A DNA stretch of 33,453 bases from Balneolaceae bacterium (GCA_007694095.1 RECI01000208.1:1-33453); one strand, 5' to 3'. Positions 25,090-33,131 are shown, counted from the first letter of the stretch. A program made the numbers and translations. The notes: generated by a model not told the origin, from the sequence alone.

Positions 25090-26504
25090 ATTCTGAATTT
25101 GCATTGATCGACTGGCTGTTTATTGCAGCATATTTCTTGTTTCTCATCTGGATAAGCTGGAAAAAAGGGTGGAAAGCCGAAAGTGAAGAAGATTTCTTAT
25201 TAAGCGGGCGCAAAGTAACCCTGCCTGCCTTTATAGCCACACTTGTATCCACATGGTATGGAGGTATACTTGGGATCGGGGAATGGAGCTACCAGTTCGG
25301 AATATCCCAATGGCTGATTCTCGGTGCCCCTTTTTATATCTTTTCGGCACTTTTTGCCGTTTTCCTTGCAGGTAAAATCCGTCTGAATAAAGCACTCACA
25401 ATCCCGGAAGCCATAGCCAATCAGTACAGTGAGCGGGCAGGGCGAATCAGCGCGCTGCCGATTTTTATCCTTGTAAGCCCGGCCCCCTACATCCTGATGC
25501 TGGGACTGCTTTTTCAATATTTAAGCGGCGGCGATGCCCCTTTCCTTTTTTATGCTTCCCTGGTTGCGCTCTTCTCGGTGCTTTACATTACTATTGGCGG
25601 CTTTGGCGCTGTTATCAGGACAGATATCCTCCAGGTTATCCTCATGTTCAGCGGCTTCGTGATCCTGTTGATTTATGCCGTGATCGAGTTCGGAGGTTTC
25701 GGGACACTGATCGGATCGCTGCCTGATGGCCATATGGACATCACCGGCGGACACAACTGGCAGTATATTCTGGTATGGTTTTTCATTGCGTTGTGGACGT
25801 TCGTGGATCCGAGTTTTCATCAGCGGGCGGCAGCAGCAGAATCACCGGCTGTAGCACGCAAGGGAATTTTTTATTCCATTGGGTTTTGGATGTTGTTCGA
25901 TTTTCTCACCTGCTTTGCTGGGCTCTACGCCTTCGCCATTCTGGGCAGCGGACTTGAACAGCCTGTACTCGCCTATCCCATTCTTGCCGACCAGATTCTG
26001 CCTGCCGGAATAAAAGGGCTGTTTTTCCTTTCGTTGCTGGCCACGATTATGTCTACATTGGACAGCTACCTCTTCATCTCCGGTCAAACCCTCGGGCGGG
26101 ATTACCTGCTTAAGTACTTCCCTGCAGTAAAACCAAACCTTCTTACACGGATCAGCATCCTGATATCGGCACTGATCGGTATCCTGCTCATCATTATCTA
26201 TCCAAGCGTGATCGACCTCTGGTATGTTATCGGGTCTATCTTCATTCCCGGGCTGCTTGTGCCTGTTCTCGGCATTTACCTCGTACCATTTCGCTTGCCG
26301 GCACGCTTTGTGCTGTACTCCATCATTGGCTGTACATGCATCTCATTATCTTGGCTTATTCTTGGAACCTGGTATCCGGACTATGACGGTTCCTACACAT
26401 TTTTTGGTATTGAACCATTTTATCCTGGTCTGTTTGCCGCAGCTTTATTGTGGGGCACGGGGAGGTTGAAATTGAGGAGAGGGAGTGAGGGAGTGAGGGA
26501 GTGA
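25086..26504 (+). CDS. Sodium:solute symporter family transporter, thiN-linked
   Basis: A 472-residue protein with about 12-13 membrane helices. The N-terminal part (LIDWLFIAAYFLFLIWISW, then EDFLLSGRKVTLPAFIATLV) and the later GGFGAVIRTDILQ and ATIMSTLDSYLFI segments match the SSS (LeuT-fold) family, which uses Na+ to import solutes. The start is GTG at 25086, inside the thiN stop. Coupling to thiN makes thiamine or a precursor the most likely cargo, as an inference from context; no residue proves it. The last codons are encoded by three GGGAGTGA repeats (26481-26504), the last of which supplies the stop. Confidence 0.9.
   Translation: MNSEFALIDWLFIAAYFLFLIWISWKKGWKAESEEDFLLSGRKVTLPAFIATLVSTWYGGILGIGEWSYQFGISQWLILGAPFYIFSALFAVFLAGKIRLNKALTIPEAIANQYSERAGRISALPIFILVSPAPYILMLGLLFQYLSGGDAPFLFYASLVALFSVLYITIGGFGAVIRTDILQVILMFSGFVILLIYAVIEFGGFGTLIGSLPDGHMDITGGHNWQYILVWFFIALWTFVDPSFHQRAAAAESPAVARKGIFYSIGFWMLFDFLTCFAGLYAFAILGSGLEQPVLAYPILADQILPAGIKGLFFLSLLATIMSTLDSYLFISGQTLGRDYLLKYFPAVKPNLLTRISILISALIGILLIIIYPSVIDLWYVIGSIFIPGLLVPVLGIYLVPFRLPARFVLYSIIGCTCISLSWLILGTWYPDYDGSYTFFGIEPFYPGLFAAALLWGTGRLKLRRGSEGVRE
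26481..26504. repeat. Minisatellite GGGAGTGA x3 ending the symporter gene
   Basis: Three exact 8-bp units, the third containing the TGA stop (26502-26504). Because the unit is not a multiple of three, gain or loss of one would change the C-terminal codons. Purine-rich words continue to 26585. Confidence 0.9.
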
Positions 26505-26805
26505 GGAAGAAGACCTGCCAGAGTGCGCTGCTTTTGCGCTCCTGGCAGAGTCTGGCGTTTGTGAGTGGGAGAGAGGGAGAGAGAGTCTGAATGATTTGCG
26601 GTAGACCGATGAATCGAATTATCGAATGACCGATTTTTCCCTATTTGTAAATGGGTTTATTTGTTCATTGCAAATCGAATTTTGTACAACATTGTGGATT
26701 AGGAAATGTTTGAAAATTGGTGCTTGCGCCAAAGGCGTCCCGTTGGGAGAAATTGAAATTACTGCCATTTTAGGTCGGAATTTAAATTTAAAGACACTAA
26801 CCAAA
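26505..26805. other. Convergent intergenic region with hairpins
   Basis: No credible gene. Hairpin CTGCCAG/CTGGCAG with inner GCGC/GCGC (26515-26548) may terminate the symporter transcript, though no T-tract follows. GCGCCAAAGGCGTCCCGTTGGGA at about 26727-26749 (here given as two words, GCGCCAAAGGCG and TCCCGTTGGGA) belongs to the palindrome family seen at 33420. Confidence 0.6.
26515..26548. repeat. Hairpin CTGCCAG...CTGGCAG
   Basis: Outer 7-bp arms (26515-26521, 26542-26548) and inner GCGC stem (26525-26528, 26536-26539). The words CTGCCAGAGTG and GCTCCTGGCAG echo those flanking the 20096 palindrome (CTGGCAGAGTG and GCTCCTGCC), which links it to the same family. Confidence 0.7.
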
Positions 26806-27090
26806 TCAGGTCGATTTAAGTATATGCCCTAAATTAAGCTTATGGATAGGGATTAGGTACTTGTTTGAAAAAACGTCTTTCTGAATGCCAAGAAGCCCGG
26901 TTCCGCGAAAATCTACCACGCAAAATTTTTCCTCGGTCCCTACAATCTCTCCAATGCCGTAATATTCGGGCGACGGGCCGTAGTAAACAAGGTCGCCGAG
27001 TTGAAGGTTATTCGATGCCCTCCTGTGATAAGGGTAAATCACCGGTAATAAATCGAGTCTGTAAGATAATCGTCGGTTCCTGGTTGCCAT
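26806..27090 (-). CDS. Small uncharacterised protein, barrel-like (94 aa)
   Basis: The gene lies 2 bp after tsaE on the same strand, which supports it being real. The protein opens with a basic stretch (ATRNRRLSYRLDLLPVIYPY, then HRRA), followed by a GDLVYYGP...GIGEIVGTEEKFCVVDFRG pattern that resembles small SH3/KOW or DUF3553-type barrels, which often bind nucleic acid or proteins. The similarity is by pattern only, and I assign no function. Confidence 0.65.
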   Translation of the reverse strand: MATRNRRLSYRLDLLPVIYPYHRRASNNLQLGDLVYYGPSPEYYGIGEIVGTEEKFCVVDFRGTGLLGIQKDVFSNKYLIPIHKLNLGHILKST

Positions 27091-27092
27091 TA

Positions 27093-27515
27093 TTAAACTG
27101 CCTGATGGATGGTGATTTTCCTTTCGTTTTTTTCTGTTGTTTCAATTGTAATTTTTTTGATATCGGGCGGTAAAATTTCCGAAATTTTTTCCGGCCATTC
27201 GACAATGCAAACGCCATCGCCAAAAAAATATTCTTCAGCACCAAATTCAAGCGCTTCCCGAACATGTTTCAGCCTGTAGCAATCAAAATGGTATACGGGG
27301 ATAACCCCTTCATACTCATTGATTATCGTGAATGTAGGTGAACTCACCTCATCCCCTGATAATCCAAAATGACGTACAAAACCGCGCACAAACCGGGTTT
27401 TGCCAGCGCCAAGATTGCCATAAAGGCATATAACATCCCCTTCTTTTACCTTTTTTGCAAACTCCTGTGCAATATCCATGGTTTCTTCCTCGCTTTGGCT
27501 TGTGTACTGCTCCAT
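27093..27515 (-). CDS. tsaE: tRNA threonylcarbamoyladenosine biosynthesis ATPase TsaE
   Basis: ATPase partner of TsaD and TsaB in making t6A at position 37 of ANN-reading tRNAs. The 140-residue protein has the Walker A motif GNLGAGKT (33-40), SSPTFTIINEY, the HFDCYRL strand with its metal-binding Asp, and VCIVEWPEKI, the typical end of the fold. It starts 4 bp after the porX stop and ends 2 bp before the small barrel-like gene, so the three form one operon. Confidence 0.95.
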   Translation of the reverse strand: MEQYTSQSEEETMDIAQEFAKKVKEGDVICLYGNLGAGKTRFVRGFVRHFGLSGDEVSSPTFTIINEYEGVIPVYHFDCYRLKHVREALEFGAEEYFFGDGVCIVEWPEKISEILPPDIKKITIETTEKNERKITIHQAV

Positions 27516-27519
27516 TGCC

Positions 27520-29067
27520 TCATCCGCGTGGTTTCATGGTTGCAACCGGCAAGATCATCTCTTCCATCGAAGCCCCTCCGTGCTGGAATGTATCTCTGTA
27601 CCGGTTCTGGAATTTGTTGTAATTATTGGGATATACAAAAAAGTAATCCTCCTTGGCAATAATGTACGTATTGGCCGGCGGATCAACCGGTAACTGATAC
27701 ACATGCGGTTTGTCAATAAAAATTGCCGCACTTTCCTGGGCTTTCAGGTTCCTCCCATATTTATAGCGCAGGTTAGTAGCAGCATCCCTGTCGCCAAAAA
27801 CCTTGGTATCCCTCATGGAGCGCACCGAGCCGTGGTCTGTCGAAACAACAACCGTAACATCCTCTTTAGCGAGTTCCCTGAACATCCGGAAAAGTGATGA
27901 ATGCTGAAACCATGTTTCGGTAAGCGACCGAAAAGCAGATACATCAGGCGCAAGCTGTTTCAGCACCTCAGAATCGGAGCGGCTATGCACCAGCGTATCA
28001 ACAAAATTATAGATAATGGTTGTAAACTGTGTTTGTGTATAGTTCGAAATTTTATCGGCAATTTTATTACCCTCTTCCGGCTGGATTATTTTTTCATACT
28101 TCACATGGTCGGACAGATGGCAACGCTGAAGGTACCTTTTCAGAAGTTCTTCTTCGTGGCGGTTCAGTGATGACTCATCCTGCCCCATTTCCCACAAGCC
28201 CGGGTATCTTTGCTGAATTTCGAGAGGAAAAAGGCCGGAGTAGATTGAGTTACGGGAAAACGGGGTGGCAGTGGGTAATATGGAGTAATAAAAATCGGTG
28301 TCTATAGTGTAATAATCGTCTAACATCCCCTGGAAAAGAAGCCACTGGTCATAACGCATGCAATCAATCAAAAAGAAAACCACAGTTTCGTTATTCTCAA
28401 GCTTTGGGAAAACGTACCTTTTTAATAAATCAGGGCTTAGCGTGGGATGTTCGCCTTCTTTTCGCTGCAGCCAGCTCCGGTATTCCAGTTTAATAAATTT
28501 CCCAAATGTCTGATTTGCCTGTTGAAGCTGGTCCTGAAGCACCTGCTGCAGAGCTTCATCACCCGATTCGAGATTTAGCTCCCAGTGAGTCAGGGTTTTA
28601 TAAATTTCAATCCATTCCCTCCAGTCGGTCTGTTTACTCAATTTTGAAGAAAGCTCGTTGAAATTCTTCAGGTATGTTTGCGCGGCTTTTTCGTTCTGGA
28701 TTCGTTTTTTATCAAGAATACGCTTGATGGTGAGCAAAATCTGGTTTGGGTTCACCGGTTTGATCAGATAATCAGCGATTTTATTACCGATGGCATCTTC
28801 CATAATCGATTCTTCCTCACTTTTGGTAATCATGACCACAGGGAGGGAAGGCCTCACATTCTGTATCTGTTCCAGGGTAGCCAGCCCATCCATTCCGGGC
28901 ATCTGTTCATCAAGAAAAACAATATCATAGATATTCGACCTGATCAGCGAAACGGCATCTTCCCCGTTCGTAACCGGGGTTATTTCAAACCCGCGGCTCT
29001 CCAGGAAAATAATGTGTGATTTAAGCTGATCGATTTCATCATCAGCCCAGATGATTTTATTAGACAT
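27520..29067 (-). CDS. porX: PorX-type response regulator with PglZ domain
   Basis: In Porphyromonas and relatives PorX works with the kinase PorY and controls the type IX secretion system; its PglZ domain is an alkaline-phosphatase-like phosphodiesterase reported to act on nucleotides. The 515-residue protein has a receiver domain (1-120) with Asp53 in FLDEQMPG and Lys103 in YLIKPVNP, a helical linker (120-210), then the PglZ domain with [11 protein letters not shown] (Asp235), [13 protein letters not shown] and VSTDHGSVR metal motifs. All key residues are present. No porY is in the window. It is first in the porX-tsaE operon. Confidence 0.93.
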   Translation of the reverse strand: MSNKIIWADDEIDQLKSHIIFLESRGFEITPVTNGEDAVSLIRSNIYDIVFLDEQMPGMDGLATLEQIQNVRPSLPVVMITKSEEESIMEDAIGNKIADYLIKPVNPNQILLTIKRILDKKRIQNEKAAQTYLKNFNELSSKLSKQTDWREWIEIYKTLTHWELNLESGDEALQQVLQDQLQQANQTFGKFIKLEYRSWLQRKEGEHPTLSPDLLKRYVFPKLENNETVVFFLIDCMRYDQWLLFQGMLDDYYTIDTDFYYSILPTATPFSRNSIYSGLFPLEIQQRYPGLWEMGQDESSLNRHEEELLKRYLQRCHLSDHVKYEKIIQPEEGNKIADKISNYTQTQFTTIIYNFVDTLVHSRSDSEVLKQLAPDVSAFRSLTETWFQHSSLFRMFRELAKEDVTVVVSTDHGSVRSMRDTKVFGDRDAATNLRYKYGRNLKAQESAAIFIDKPHVYQLPVDPPANTYIIAKEDYFFVYPNNYNKFQNRYRDTFQHGGASMEEMILPVATMKPRG

Positions 29068-29394
29068 ATAATGAGACTGTTACAATTTCTACCCTGAAAA
29101 TACGATACTAACAATCAAATAACGCATTGAATCCATGAATTAACCGTGATAAACGTCTAAAAAGTATTTTTTTGAGCCGTAACACCGTACCCCGGGTCGT
29201 GCCGCAGGCATCCCACTGGGGCTGACCCGGAAAGAGACAATCTTCGAAAATGGAAATAGTAGAAATACGATGATTTTCGAAAAACATCCATCGAAATAAA
29301 GATATTGCCAGAAACAGAGTCCGGCCGGGTCAGCGACCCGGGCTACGGGGGTGCGGGGTTGCGGGGGTGGAGGGTAATAAGATTCAGTAATTCG
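29068..29394. other. Intergenic region with CCGGGTC palindromes
   Basis: No gene is seen in 327 bp. CCGGGTC (29192-29198) is inverted as GACCCGG at 29224-29230, and CCGGGTCAGCGACCCGG (29325-29341) is a perfect 7-bp-arm hairpin. CAGGCATCCCACTGGGG between them resembles the tail of the 20096 repeat. The porX promoter should lie within 29070-29160. Confidence 0.6.
29192..29341. repeat. Paired CCGGGTC/GACCCGG palindromes
   Basis: The first hairpin has a 25-nt loop (29192-29230); the second has a 3-nt loop (29325-29341). Both use the same 7-bp arm, and the GC-rich words contrast with the AT-rich stretch between them. Confidence 0.7.
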
Positions 29395-29925
29395 TTAAAG
29401 TGTAATTAATGGAATAATAACCTCAAGCCGCCGCTGGCCGATTCCCCTGATTTCAAGTAGCTGATCTTTGGAGGTAAACCTGCCGTTTTCTTCCCGCCAT
29501 TCCACGATGCGCTGCGCGTAAGCCGGCCCGATTCCGGGAAGTTCCTGTAATTGCTGTGCAGTGGCAGTATTAATATTGACAAGGTCACCAGCCGGCTTCT
29601 GCACTGTACGGGTAGTATCGATTGGATTGGAATCAACGGTAGCTGCTGTGATTTGCCTGATTTCCTGTTCAGGTACCTGCAATGCGGGACGGTATCTTGC
29701 CATAATCGTTTCACGTTCCTGATCAATGTCACGGCTTCGTTCAAAAAACAGTTGCTCAAGCTCAGCGTAGTGATCGGGATCGTAGTTATCTTTCGGTTCC
29801 ACAAAAACATAAAAGCTGCCGGTACAGACAAGTAAAACCAGCAGAATTGTAACTGCAATCCGTTCATCGCGCCGGATTTCGAGTTTTTCAATCAGAAAAA
29901 ATAATTTCCGTTTCATACCTGTCAT
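29395..29925 (-). CDS. Membrane-anchored helix-hairpin-helix protein (ComEA-like)
   Basis: A 176-residue protein with one N-terminal helix (about 24-43, IAVTILLVLLVCTGSFYVFV) followed by a polar linker and a C-terminal pair of HhH motifs, VNINTATAQQLQELPGIGPA and FTSKDQLLEIRGIG, as in ComEA. ComEA binds incoming DNA during natural transformation; whether this one does is not shown, as similar proteins in Bacteroidota occur outside competence loci. The ATG at 29925 is followed by a second one three codons on. It stands alone between repeat-rich gaps. Confidence 0.88.
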   Translation of the reverse strand: MTGMKRKLFFLIEKLEIRRDERIAVTILLVLLVCTGSFYVFVEPKDNYDPDHYAELEQLFFERSRDIDQERETIMARYRPALQVPEQEIRQITAATVDSNPIDTTRTVQKPAGDLVNINTATAQQLQELPGIGPAYAQRIVEWREENGRFTSKDQLLEIRGIGQRRLEVIIPLITL

Positions 29926-30151
29926 TGTTTAGCAGGAACACCCAGCAATACTTCCGGTAACAATACCATTACATTTCAATTGCCATTTCGCGTGAGAACC
30001 ATCATAAATTATATTTTTTTACACTTTGCAATCTTTGTGGTAAATACACTTGTTGAATGAAGTAAGGCCTGGTGCTTTGCGCATAGCGCACTGCAAATTG
30101 CTTCCGTATATTTATGAACCAAAAAAAGCCAATCCCTTACAATTTTTTTTG

Positions 30152-30949
30152 ATGAGTTTACATTTTTCTGACATTGATGGTATCAAGATAGCCTGGCAGA
30201 AAACCGGCAGCGGCAAGCCGCTTGTAATTCTGCACGGCTGGGGCAGCAGTTCAAAGGTGATGATGCCGGTTGCAAAACAGCTAGAGCAGATACGGACAAG
30301 TTATCTTCCCGATTTTCCCGGGTTTGGCGACTCACCCGAACCTCCGGCCGCCTGGAGTGTTGGCAATTATGCAATATTGACCGAAAATTTTATAAACCTG
30401 GAGATTCCCGACGGCATGGTTGACCTGCTTGTGCATTCTTACGGGGCGAGGGTTGCACTCAAGCTTCTCAGCGAACACCCCATTGCAAGGCGCATCGACA
30501 AGGTCATTTTTACCGGTGCAGCCGGATTAAAACCAAAGCGGCCTGCCTCGTATTACCTGAAAAAATACACGGCCAAATTCCTGAAACTCCCCTTTTACAT
30601 GCTGCCCGGCTCACTTAGGGAAAAAGGGCTGAACCGCCTTCGGATGACATCATTATGGAAAAAACTCGGCTCCTCCGACTACCGGCAGCTATCGGGTGTA
30701 ATGAGGGAAACATTCGTTAAATCGGTAACTGAACATCTTGACGGGCTGCTTCCATCCATTCAGCATGAAATTTTATTAATTTGGGGGCAAAATGACCAAT
30801 CAACGCCAATAGAACAGGCAGAACGTATGGACAGAAATCTCCCGAAAAGCGCCCTTGTTGTGATGGACAACTGCGGCCATTACGCCTTTTTAGATAAACC
30901 TAAGCAGTTCGCATCAATCGCAAGGGCATACCTTGAACCGGCTTCCTGA
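30152..30949 (+). CDS. Alpha/beta hydrolase (MenH-like fold)
   Basis: A hydrolase of unknown substrate. From the ATG at 30152 the protein is 265 residues and starts MSLHFSDIDGIKIAWQ, a normal first strand for the family; an in-frame ATG at 30050 would add 34 poorly structured residues, so I prefer the shorter form. The oxyanion motif is HGWGSSS, the nucleophile Ser lies in VHSYGAR, the acid is the Asp in GQNDQS, and the His is in NCGHYAFL. The nucleophile elbow has Val in place of the first Gly of GxSxG. A palindrome-like GCGCATAGCGC lies upstream at about 30076-30087. Confidence 0.88.
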   Translation: MSLHFSDIDGIKIAWQKTGSGKPLVILHGWGSSSKVMMPVAKQLEQIRTSYLPDFPGFGDSPEPPAAWSVGNYAILTENFINLEIPDGMVDLLVHSYGARVALKLLSEHPIARRIDKVIFTGAAGLKPKRPASYYLKKYTAKFLKLPFYMLPGSLREKGLNRLRMTSLWKKLGSSDYRQLSGVMRETFVKSVTEHLDGLLPSIQHEILLIWGQNDQSTPIEQAERMDRNLPKSALVVMDNCGHYAFLDKPKQFASIARAYLEPAS

Positions 30950-31050
30950 ATTTAAATCAAAAATCTGGGAGGGAGGAATGTCCAACACACAAATGCGCAT
31001 TACTACAACGAGATCCCTATGCGTACAATGCGTTCATTCCGATAAACACA

Positions 31051-31221
31051 CTAAACCACCAGTTTATAACTGGTACACGGGCCTTCCTCCTTCCCGTTTT
31101 TTTCGCAATCTTCCCTGGTTTCAAAGCCTTGTTTGGAATAGTCAACAATGTTGCCATCCTTATTGGTTCTGCGCCATCGCCACTCGCCTTTTACGTCCTG
31201 GTATATTTCACATTTTGGCAT
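31051..31221 (-). CDS. DUF1508 (YegP-like) mini-protein, 56 aa
   Basis: A short reading frame that runs ATG to TAG without interruption. The protein begins MPKCEIYQDVKGEWRWRR and continues TNKDGNIVDYSKQGFETRED, matching the single DUF1508 domain pattern (E-I-Y-x-D-x-x-G-E-W/Y-R-W-R, then N-G/D-G-x-I, then G-Y/F-x-T/S-x-x-D/A-C). E. coli YegP has two such units; single-unit proteins are common. Its function is unknown. It is transcribed opposite to the alpha/beta hydrolase, ending about 100 bp from it. The plus strand also has an open frame here but its protein has no domain pattern. Confidence 0.75.
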   Translation of the reverse strand: MPKCEIYQDVKGEWRWRRTNKDGNIVDYSKQGFETREDCEKNGKEEGPCTSYKLVV

Positions 31222-31309
31222 AAATCAATGTATTGTTGAATATTTTCATACACCTATATATCCGCATTTTTCTGGCCATTTACAACTTTTTGGGATTGAT
31301 AAAACAAAA

Positions 31310-31859
31310 CTGACCACATAAATGTTTGCGTTTGTAAGCATTGGCAACGCTCACCTTTTGTACACGTGCAGTGTAACCTCATTGATATAGATCGTCTCCA
31401 GCTCAGGGAGATATCGCTACGCGTTCAAAAGATGAGCTCGACTTCGGCCCCACACAGCCCGGGGCATAACGCGCCACACCCCCGCACCCGAGCGATGATC
31501 ACATGAATGCTAAATCAGCATCGAGTGGGGTTATGACCACGCGTTGTAAGCGTTACCATCACCTTGCGGCAGCCACTGACAATTATCACTCCGCTGCCCC
31601 TCGAATACTACCGGCACTTATCCAATTTCATCGCTCGGGGCGGGGGGTGTACGCCTGACTACCCGGGGCGGCGTTCGCTCCGCTCTCTCTGCCCCGGGCT
31701 ATGTGATGACGCCCCTTCAGGGCTACCTGTGATGGATTGCAAAATGTGCCGTTTTCGACGTTTGGAAGTGGGGATTTTTACCTGTAATGCTGCATTAATC
31801 ACAAATCATTTTAATGCTGCATTTATTACCTTTCTTTAAAATTTGACCTGACCACATAA
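31310..31859. repeat. 12-bp direct repeat CTGACCACATAA bracketing a 526-bp insert-like stretch
   Basis: Identical copies at 31310-31321 and 31848-31859, each followed by ATG or a near-ATG. The intervening sequence differs in composition from both flanks and has no gene. The right copy is adjacent to the NYN start codon. An insertion with target duplication, or a local duplication of the gene's upstream end, would both explain it. Confidence 0.6.
31785..31823 (+). promoter_or_regulatory. Tandem palindrome TAATGCTGCATT x2 upstream of NYN gene
   Basis: AATGCTGCATT is an 11-bp palindrome with one central base. Two copies are 27 bp apart, 38-76 bp before the ATG of the NYN-LOTUS gene, a usual place for operator sites. 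A -7-like TAAAATTTG follows at about 31837. The DNA-binding partner is unknown. Confidence 0.45.
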
Positions 31860-31860
31860 T

Positions 31861-32598
31861 ATGGAACCATCTTCGACACAGAAACTTGCCATACTGATTG
31901 ATGCCGATAATGCTCAGCCTTCCATCACGGAAAACCTGCTGGCTGAAATTGCAAAATACGGCACAGCCAATGTGAAACGTATTTACGGCGACTGGACTCA
32001 GCCTCAGCTGCGCGGATGGAAGGAGATTTTGCTGGAATATTCCATTCAGCCCATGCAGCAATTTGGTTACACCAAAGGGAAAAACTCAACCGACAGCGCA
32101 CTCATTATCGACGCGATGGACCTGCTTTATACCGGTCGTTTTGACGGGTTTTGCCTGGTTTCCAGCGACAGTGATTTTACCAAACTTGCCGCCCGTATCC
32201 GTGAGTCGGGATTGGTGGTCTACGGTTTCGGTGAAAAAAAGACACCAGATCCGTTTGTGGCTGCCTGTGATAAATTCATCTATACCGAAGTACTCGCCAA
32301 AGAGGATGAGGACAAAGAAGACCGAAAACGAAAACCAGCCATTATATTAAAACAGGACACCAAACTTGTTAATCTCGTTCGGAATGCAATCGATGCTTCA
32401 TCTGACGAAAGCGGCTGGGCACACCTTGCGCCGGTTGGCAGTTACATTGCCAAACAATCGCCTGAATTTGATCCGCGCAACTACGGCTACCGCAAGCTGG
32501 GAGAATTGCTGAATGCCATGAAGCTGTTCGAAATGGAAGAACGCCGTACCGGCGACGGACAATCAAAAGCGCTCTATATCAAAGACAAGCGGAAATAA
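31861..32598 (+). CDS. NYN-domain protein with C-terminal LOTUS/OST-HTH domain
   Basis: A putative PIN-like RNase of the LabA/DUF88 group joined to an RNA-binding LOTUS (OST-HTH) domain. NYN spans about 8-150: LAILIDADNAQPS gives Asp14 and Asp16, KNSTDSALIIDAMDLL gives Asp78 and Asp84, and LVSSDSDFTKLA gives Asp103 and Asp105, the conserved acidic cluster that would bind Mg2+. After an acidic/basic linker (EDEDKEDRKRK), residues 165-245 fit LOTUS, with HLAPVGSYI and YGYRKLGELLNAMKLFE. Members such as MARF1 and bacterial LabA-like proteins are linked to RNA decay or regulation. All key acidic residues are present. It has no obvious operon partner. Confidence 0.9.
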   Translation: MEPSSTQKLAILIDADNAQPSITENLLAEIAKYGTANVKRIYGDWTQPQLRGWKEILLEYSIQPMQQFGYTKGKNSTDSALIIDAMDLLYTGRFDGFCLVSSDSDFTKLAARIRESGLVVYGFGEKKTPDPFVAACDKFIYTEVLAKEDEDKEDRKRKPAIILKQDTKLVNLVRNAIDASSDESGWAHLAPVGSYIAKQSPEFDPRNYGYRKLGELLNAMKLFEMEERRTGDGQSKALYIKDKRK

Positions 32599-32628
32599 TT
32601 TTCTGCACCATACCATTTAATTATTTCA

Positions 32629-32730
32629 ACCTGACAGGAGCTGCCGCACGCTTTCAAGCCTGAGCTCTGTCTGGCTGCCCATACCCCCGGACGCTGACAG
32701 AAGCCGGAAGGGCACCGGCATGCTGTCAGG
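32629..32730. repeat. Inverted repeat ACCTGACAG / CTGTCAGGT
   Basis: Perfect 9-bp arms at 32629-32637 and 32722-32730, with extra pairing inside (GC-TGCCG against CGGCA-TGC). A third copy of ACCTGACAG lies at 33103-33111, so the 78-aa gene is also bracketed by the inverted pair 32722/33103. The fold sits just after the NYN gene and could act as its terminator or a small RNA. Confidence 0.6.
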
Positions 32731-32827
32731 TCTTATCGGTAAATTCCACTTTATCACACAATAAAATCGGATTTTTTGTATTTTTCCTGTACAAACAGAA
32801 AGGCAAACACGAAACAGTGAGGCTGTT

Positions 32828-33064
32828 ATGTTTGAAAACAATATGCACACCCATTCTACCATTCGTGAGCGGGTTAACATCCTCAGGGACCAGGGATACC
32901 GCGGGTTCACACTTTTTGGAGGTAAGCAGGGATTAGAGGGCTCATTCCGGGTATCGGCAAAAAACAATAAAGGATTGATGCTCAACGCCGATGGCGACTC
33001 GCTGGATGAAGCCTACGAAAATATGATCGAAAAAATCGATTACACCCTCGATGATCATTACTGA
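32828..33064 (+). CDS. Small soluble protein of unknown function (78 aa)
   Basis: The frame runs from ATG at 32828 to TGA at 33064. The predicted protein has an amphipathic helix (RERVNILRDQG), a central strand region with GFTLFGGKQGL and SFRVSAKNNKGLML, and a C-terminal acidic helix (DEAYENMIEKIDYTLDD). The composition is normal for a small folded protein, and codon use resembles the neighbours. I do not recognise the family. It lies about 230 bp after the NYN gene and is flanked by the ACCTGACAG-type repeats. Confidence 0.6.
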   Translation: MFENNMHTHSTIRERVNILRDQGYRGFTLFGGKQGLEGSFRVSAKNNKGLMLNADGDSLDEAYENMIEKIDYTLDDHY

Positions 33065-33131
33065 CAGAGTGGTATCAGACTGTTGAACTGTTGAGAGCGT
33101 AAACCTGACAGCACCTACCGGATCTGTAAGC

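Larger units (their letters stand above)
31222..31860. other. 639-bp gap with direct repeat and GC-rich palindromes
   Basis: No gene is seen. CTGACCACATAA occurs at 31310-31321 and again at 31848-31859, just before the NYN ATG. Between them is unusually GC-rich and palindromic sequence: GTAAGC-type words at 31331 and 31548, CCCGGGGC/GCCCCGGG arms (31662-31698), and two TAATGCTGCATT copies (31785-31796, 31812-31823). Confidence 0.7.

Noticed and set aside
26619-26832. Two opposing open frames in the symporter/porX-operon gap
   Set aside because: Both run across a palindromic repeat copy and mirror each other; neither has a recognisable protein pattern.
30933-31223. 96-codon plus-strand frame after the hydrolase
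   Set aside because: It overlaps the DUF1508 gene on the other strand, and its Cys/His/Trp-rich product shows no domain or good start context.
31460-31560. Integron attC-like site (GCATAACG...GGTTATG and CGCGTT)
   Set aside because: The outer words can pair, but the R boxes do not fit RYYYAAC/GTTRRRY, and there is no integrase or cassette series.
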